The position numbers were made by a program, and so were the translations under genes. The notes beneath the pieces are model-generated. The model saw only the letters and a program-made list of their open reading frames with translations, was not told where the DNA came from and did no database searches. Below are positions 60,809 through 64,000 of a DNA stretch of 64,000 bases, one piece after another (positions within the stretch are counted from its first letter, which is position 1; the number at the start of each line of letters is the position of its first letter). The DNA is taken from NCBI GenBank assembly GCA_031551275.1, contig JAVBNX010000003.1, positions 21,584 to 85,583 of the forward strand, read 5' to 3'. Origin of the DNA: JAVBMJ01 sp031551275. Its GTDB lineage: Bacteria; Bacteroidota; Bacteroidia; Bacteroidales; Rikenellaceae.

Positions 60809-61900
60809 TCACTTTAGATATTTATACAAAGGCTCTAAGCTATGTGATGTTCCGCTTGGGGTTATGTGGGTCTGGACTTCTCCGAGTTTAGTGCTCACAA
60901 GAGGCGCAAGGATTGAGTTTATGTTCGTTACTGTCGATATCGGAGGAGGCCCACCTGCCGCTACTATGCGTTGGTTCAACTCGCTCGACGCATCTATATA
61001 ATTGAGTTTGCCATCATACGCATATTGCGCCCTGTAAGCCGACACTTCAGAGCTACTCGTATAACCTGAAGTTGCATGACCCGACTGGTCAAAGCTATAC
61101 AGTCTTAGTGCAATTTGTCCTCCGTGTCTGGTTTCGTGCAATCGATTACCGGTATTGCTGTCTGTATACATTGTTATCACATTATGTCCTGCATTATTGG
61201 TTCCAGTTTTATCGGTGGATGGTTTACCTCGTCCAGCCTCATTATTTCTTGATGAAGCCCGAGCATACCTGTATTCCGTATTTTTGTCATCTCTCATACT
61301 TGAAATATCTGTTTTGGAAACCTCCAACTCTCCTATTCGAACATATATGTCTCCCGCAGTTTCTCCCTTTTTATGCAGCTTAACAATTTTGTTTTCCAAT
61401 TTAGCTATTCTATTATCGATTTTCTTTTCCAGTCGCTGTGCTTTTTTCTCATTTGAATCATCGAAATACATTCCCGTAGGGTCAATGTATCGAATAGGAT
61501 TATTAGCGCAATATGCATACGGGCTAATCGAGTAATATTTCTCCGCAAGTGGATCCACACTCCCCCACACAGGCAACTTCTTGCCGAGAAACCGCGCCCC
61601 GAAGTCCTGCATCTGCAAGTCGCCGGTGGTCTGGTCCTCCTTGCCCGAGAAGCGGTAGCGGTTCGAGGAGACGGTGTAGTTCGGATTGGGATGGCGCATA
61701 CCGAAGGGATAGTAGTCGTTGTACTCGACCATCTCGCCGGTAAAACCGTCGATGACCGACCGGACACTGCCCAGGTGGTCGGTCTGGTAGTACATCGGGG
61801 TATAGACCGGGCCGGAGGTCCCCTCCGAAGCCTGGATTCTGCCCCCGCCGAAGGCTCCGCTCTCCAGTTTCAGATCGCCGGATGAACGCTGATATACCAA
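60809..61900 (-). CDS. Orphan RHS core with HExxH metallopeptidase tip (silent cassette)
   Basis: 363 aa from a TTG; the frame stays open only to 61984, where an in-frame TAA stops it, so the N-terminal RHS shell is missing. Core: LVYQRSSGDLKLES, DHLGSVRSVIDGFTGE, YYPFGMRHPNPNY, WGSVDPLAEKYYS, IDPTGM. The tip (about 145-363) has a coiled-coil-like Lys/Glu segment, then HETRHGGQ (HExxH zinc motif, DNA 61124-61138) followed by SSEVSAYRAQYAY, whose Glu could be the third ligand of a gluzincin. With no start of its own it probably acts as a stored tip. Confidence 0.75.
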   Translation of the reverse strand: MVYQRSSGDLKLESGAFGGGRIQASEGTSGPVYTPMYYQTDHLGSVRSVIDGFTGEMVEYNDYYPFGMRHPNPNYTVSSNRYRFSGKEDQTTGDLQMQDFGARFLGKKLPVWGSVDPLAEKYYSISPYAYCANNPIRYIDPTGMYFDDSNEKKAQRLEKKIDNRIAKLENKIVKLHKKGETAGDIYVRIGELEVSKTDISSMRDDKNTEYRYARASSRNNEAGRGKPSTDKTGTNNAGHNVITMYTDSNTGNRLHETRHGGQIALRLYSFDQSGHATSGYTSSSEVSAYRAQYAYDGKLNYIDASSELNQRIVAAGGPPPISTVTNINSILAPLVSTKLGEVQTHITPSGTSHSLEPLYKYLK

Positions 61901-62012
61901 AGAACCCAGGTACTCGAAACCGTTGACGCCCGCGGCGTCCTTTACTCCCGCTTTCGTCCCGTCTGCCAGCCAGCTATAAGGGCTTTAAGGTCCTGCCCGG
62001 TCGTGCCAACAA

Positions 62013-62366
62013 CTATATCCTTACCCGGGCTGAGAAAGGAGAGAGAGGTTTTACCTTATCATTATGTACTAATTTTATTTTCTTGAAGCGCGCACTTATT
62101 TTATAGCCTATCCACCAATATATTAACACCTTAATCGACTGCAAAAGGATTACAAGAACATATATATTGTTCAACGTATCTGCATACAACAACGCAAATA
62201 ATAGAATATTACTGGGTAGGGTTACCCACCATAAAAATTTATATATAAAGGAATCATAAGCAAATCCGAGGTAATTATAAGCAGGATAACCTGAAAGTTG
62301 AACAATCGTCCCTAAACCTATCCATGCAATACTGATAATTAAACAAATAACTTTTATTTTACACAT
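62013..62366 (-). CDS. Small membrane protein, immunity candidate for the phospholipase-like tip
   Basis: 117 aa with three to four membrane helices (VICLIISIAWIGLGTIV, FLWWVTLPSNILLFALLYA, IYVLVILLQSIKVLIYWWIG). It overlaps the RHS tip stop by 13 bp, typical of tight effector-immunity coupling. Its last 12 residues (VKPLSPFSARVRI) are read from sequence that belongs to the recombination junction, so the native C-terminus may have been replaced. No known family. Confidence 0.6.
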   Translation of the reverse strand: MCKIKVICLIISIAWIGLGTIVQLSGYPAYNYLGFAYDSFIYKFLWWVTLPSNILLFALLYADTLNNIYVLVILLQSIKVLIYWWIGYKISARFKKIKLVHNDKVKPLSPFSARVRI

Positions 62367-64000
62367 GGCTGTGAAGGTTTGAAAAAATTAACAACTGAGA
62401 ATCCTGCGATAATTTTTCTTGCTCTACTTTTCTCTTGGGAACTACTATTTGGATCGTTGAGGACTTTTCGGCAATCAGATATCAATTCCATATCCGCACA
62501 TTTAGTACTTGGGCTTAATGCACCACCTACCCCTTGTGCACCTAAGGCATCATAATGCAGATCGTGTTTATATGCAGCCATTTCTGTTGAACTCCAAGTT
62601 GGTTTATATTGATATGAATCTTTCCCATTGTAATCTTTAGGGTTATCCGGTCCTATATAACTTGAACCGAAATAATTTTTGTGTAAAGTTTCAGCATTGA
62701 CACTATTATCGCTTGTCCCAAAAATAGTATAACTACTTCCATAAGTAATTTGTGAATTATCCAAAGTATTACCATTCATATCAGTAACCGCACCGTACTT
62801 ATTCTCTTTAGCATCATTTGTAAATGTGTATTGAGCTGTAATATTTCCATCCTTATCACGGGATGTCAATATTGCTCCATCGGCAAGATGAACGACCCCT
62901 GATTTTTCTCCATATTTTTCATTCACATCAGCTTGCGATGTTACACTTCTATCATAATATATCTCATGAGTACCATCTACAATCCTATATACCCAGTCTC
63001 GCCCATCCGGATCAATGTATAATACCGGATTATTATTACAATACGCATATGGGCTGATCGAATAATATTTTTCCGTCAGCGGATCCACACTCCCCCAAAC
63101 CGGCAACTTTTTGCCGAGAAACCGCGCCCCGAAGTCCTGCATCTGCAAGTCGCCAGTGGTCTGGTCCTCTTTGCCCGAGAAGCGGTAACGGTTCGAGGAG
63201 ACGGTGTAGTTCGGGTTAGGATGGCGCATGCCGAAGGGATAGTAGTCGTTGTACTCGACCACCTCGCCGGTAAAACCGTTGATGACTGACCGGACACTGC
63301 CCAGGTGGTCGGTCTCATAATACATCGGGGTATAGACCGGGCCGGATGTTCCCTCTGAAGCCTGGATTCTTCCCCCTCCAAAGGCACCGCTCTCCAACTT
63401 CAGATCGCCGGATGAACGCTGATATACCAAAGAACCCAGGTACTCGAAACCGTTGGCACCCGCGCCGTCTTTTACTCCGGCTTTCGTCCCGTCTGCCAGC
63501 CAGCGATATACAGCCCTGACAGAGGCCGTGTCGCTCACATCGTAGGCTTCGCCAGTCAAATTTAGCAAATTATATCCTAATTGCAAACCGTTCAAACCAT
63601 CTTTTATGCAATTTCCGTTCGAATCGTAGGCGTTGGGGTAGGCCTGGCCGTGGTTCTTGATCGAGACGAGCTGGTTGCCGTTGTAGACGGCGTCGGTCAG
63701 ATCGTCCAGCACCGATCCGCCGTAACCGTAACGCTTCAGGGTTTTGAAATTCCCGTTGCGGTCGTAGGAGATGCCTTTCTCAGTAAAGTCGGTCGTCGGC
63801 GACCAATAATCGTAAAGCTCCGAGTTAGTCAGACGGTTGAGATTGTCGTATTCCAGAAGGTAAAATTTATAGGCATAGGGATCAAACGATTCCCACTCCC
63901 ACTCAGAAATGTTGCCGCTATAACTCGGGGCTCCACCGTTGCAGACATCGTCATAACGTAGCCACATATTGAAATTTGAAGTGCGTTTCTCCATTAACCA
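62354..64000 (-). CDS. RHS protein 3, C-terminal part with HD phospholipase-like tip (partial)
   Basis: The gene enters from the right edge (frame open to 64000). Seen here: YD repeats (LLEYDNLNRLTNSELYDYW, FTEKGISYDRNGNFK), then the RHS core (YRWLADGTKAGVK, DHLGSVRSVINGFTGE, YYPFGMRHPNPNYTV, WGSVDPLTEKYYS, IDPDG) and a tip of about 215 aa. The tip carries KHDLHYDALGAQG, an HD-x-x-Y motif like the catalytic His-Asp of phospholipase A2-like toxins (DNA 62561-62566), then ALSPSTKCADMELISDCRKV. This suggests lipid hydrolysis in target membranes. Immunity candidate overlaps the stop. Confidence 0.8.
   Translation of the reverse strand, partial: WLMEKRTSNFNMWLRYDDVCNGGAPSYSGNISEWEWESFDPYAYKFYLLEYDNLNRLTNSELYDYWSPTTDFTEKGISYDRNGNFKTLKRYGYGGSVLDDLTDAVYNGNQLVSIKNHGQAYPNAYDSNGNCIKDGLNGLQLGYNLLNLTGEAYDVSDTASVRAVYRWLADGTKAGVKDGAGANGFEYLGSLVYQRSSGDLKLESGAFGGGRIQASEGTSGPVYTPMYYETDHLGSVRSVINGFTGEVVEYNDYYPFGMRHPNPNYTVSSNRYRFSGKEDQTTGDLQMQDFGARFLGKKLPVWGSVDPLTEKYYSISPYAYCNNNPVLYIDPDGRDWVYRIVDGTHEIYYDRSVTSQADVNEKYGEKSGVVHLADGAILTSRDKDGNITAQYTFTNDAKENKYGAVTDMNGNTLDNSQITYGSSYTIFGTSDNSVNAETLHKNYFGSSYIGPDNPKDYNGKDSYQYKPTWSSTEMAAYKHDLHYDALGAQGVGGALSPSTKCADMELISDCRKVLNDPNSSSQEKSRARKIIAGFSVVNFFKPSQPCVK

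Overview
The window reads as chromosome of a GC-rich member of the Bacteroidales (a Rikenellaceae/Alistipes-like organism is my best guess, not proven). The reasons are Bacteroidota-type promoters (TTTG, about 19-21 nt, TAnnTTTG), few Shine-Dalgarno sites, many small lipoproteins with SxC-type lipoboxes, and Bacteroidota gene clusters such as rsfS-ftsH-cdsA-psd, DUF4271-hemD-rnpA-yidD and YbbR-coaE.

From 1 to about 48.2 kb the content is mostly housekeeping. In order: the tail of an AraC regulator; ruvA diverging from an OmpH-like lipoprotein, YbbR-like, coaE, folP and lolD; a TIGR02757 protein; a very large ABCG-type transporter with a lipoprotein; a GH25 lysozyme with nadB, prfC and an acetyltransferase; an exported superoxide dismutase; a zinc metalloprotease; grpE and dnaJ; cysQ, a degenerate GH31 protein and a DUF4286 protein; rplU-rpmA; a minus-strand block of envelope proteins including two tandem TPR paralogues; an acyl-ACP thioesterase and a CoA-transferase; korAB; a sensor kinase and a thioredoxin-like lipoprotein; DUF4271-hemD-rnpA-yidD; an outer-membrane protein, mdh and gcvH; and finally kdsA-rfbB-AI2E permease-psd-cdsA-ftsH-rsfS.

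Four intergenic gaps in this part carry full or partial copies of one dispersed repeat of about 0.5 kb. Its hairpins keep their shape through paired base changes between copies, so it may be a structured RNA or a MITE-like element.

From about 48.3 to 64 kb the content is accessory. It starts with a tRNA(CAT) gene that has a promoter but has lost its 3' half, followed by an intact tRNA(CAT). Next comes about 1 kb with the look of a decayed conjugative element (long inverted repeat, CATGA-rich stretch, three adjacent hairpins) and a decayed RHS fragment. Then follow two large exported RHS/YD-repeat proteins on the plus strand. The second carries BACON-like and Ig-like repeats, an embedded thioredoxin-like domain, an RHS core and a variable C-terminal tip, with a lipoprotein immunity candidate behind it.

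Converging on this from the right edge is a minus-strand RHS array: a partial RHS gene with an HD-type phospholipase-like tip and a membrane immunity candidate; a 5'-truncated core with an HExxH metallopeptidase tip and a lipoprotein immunity candidate; and a further decayed core. I interpret 50-64 kb as a polymorphic-toxin locus that stores orphan tip cassettes and diversifies by recombination in the conserved RHS core. Because all three immunity candidates are lipoproteins or membrane proteins, the toxins probably act in the cell envelope.
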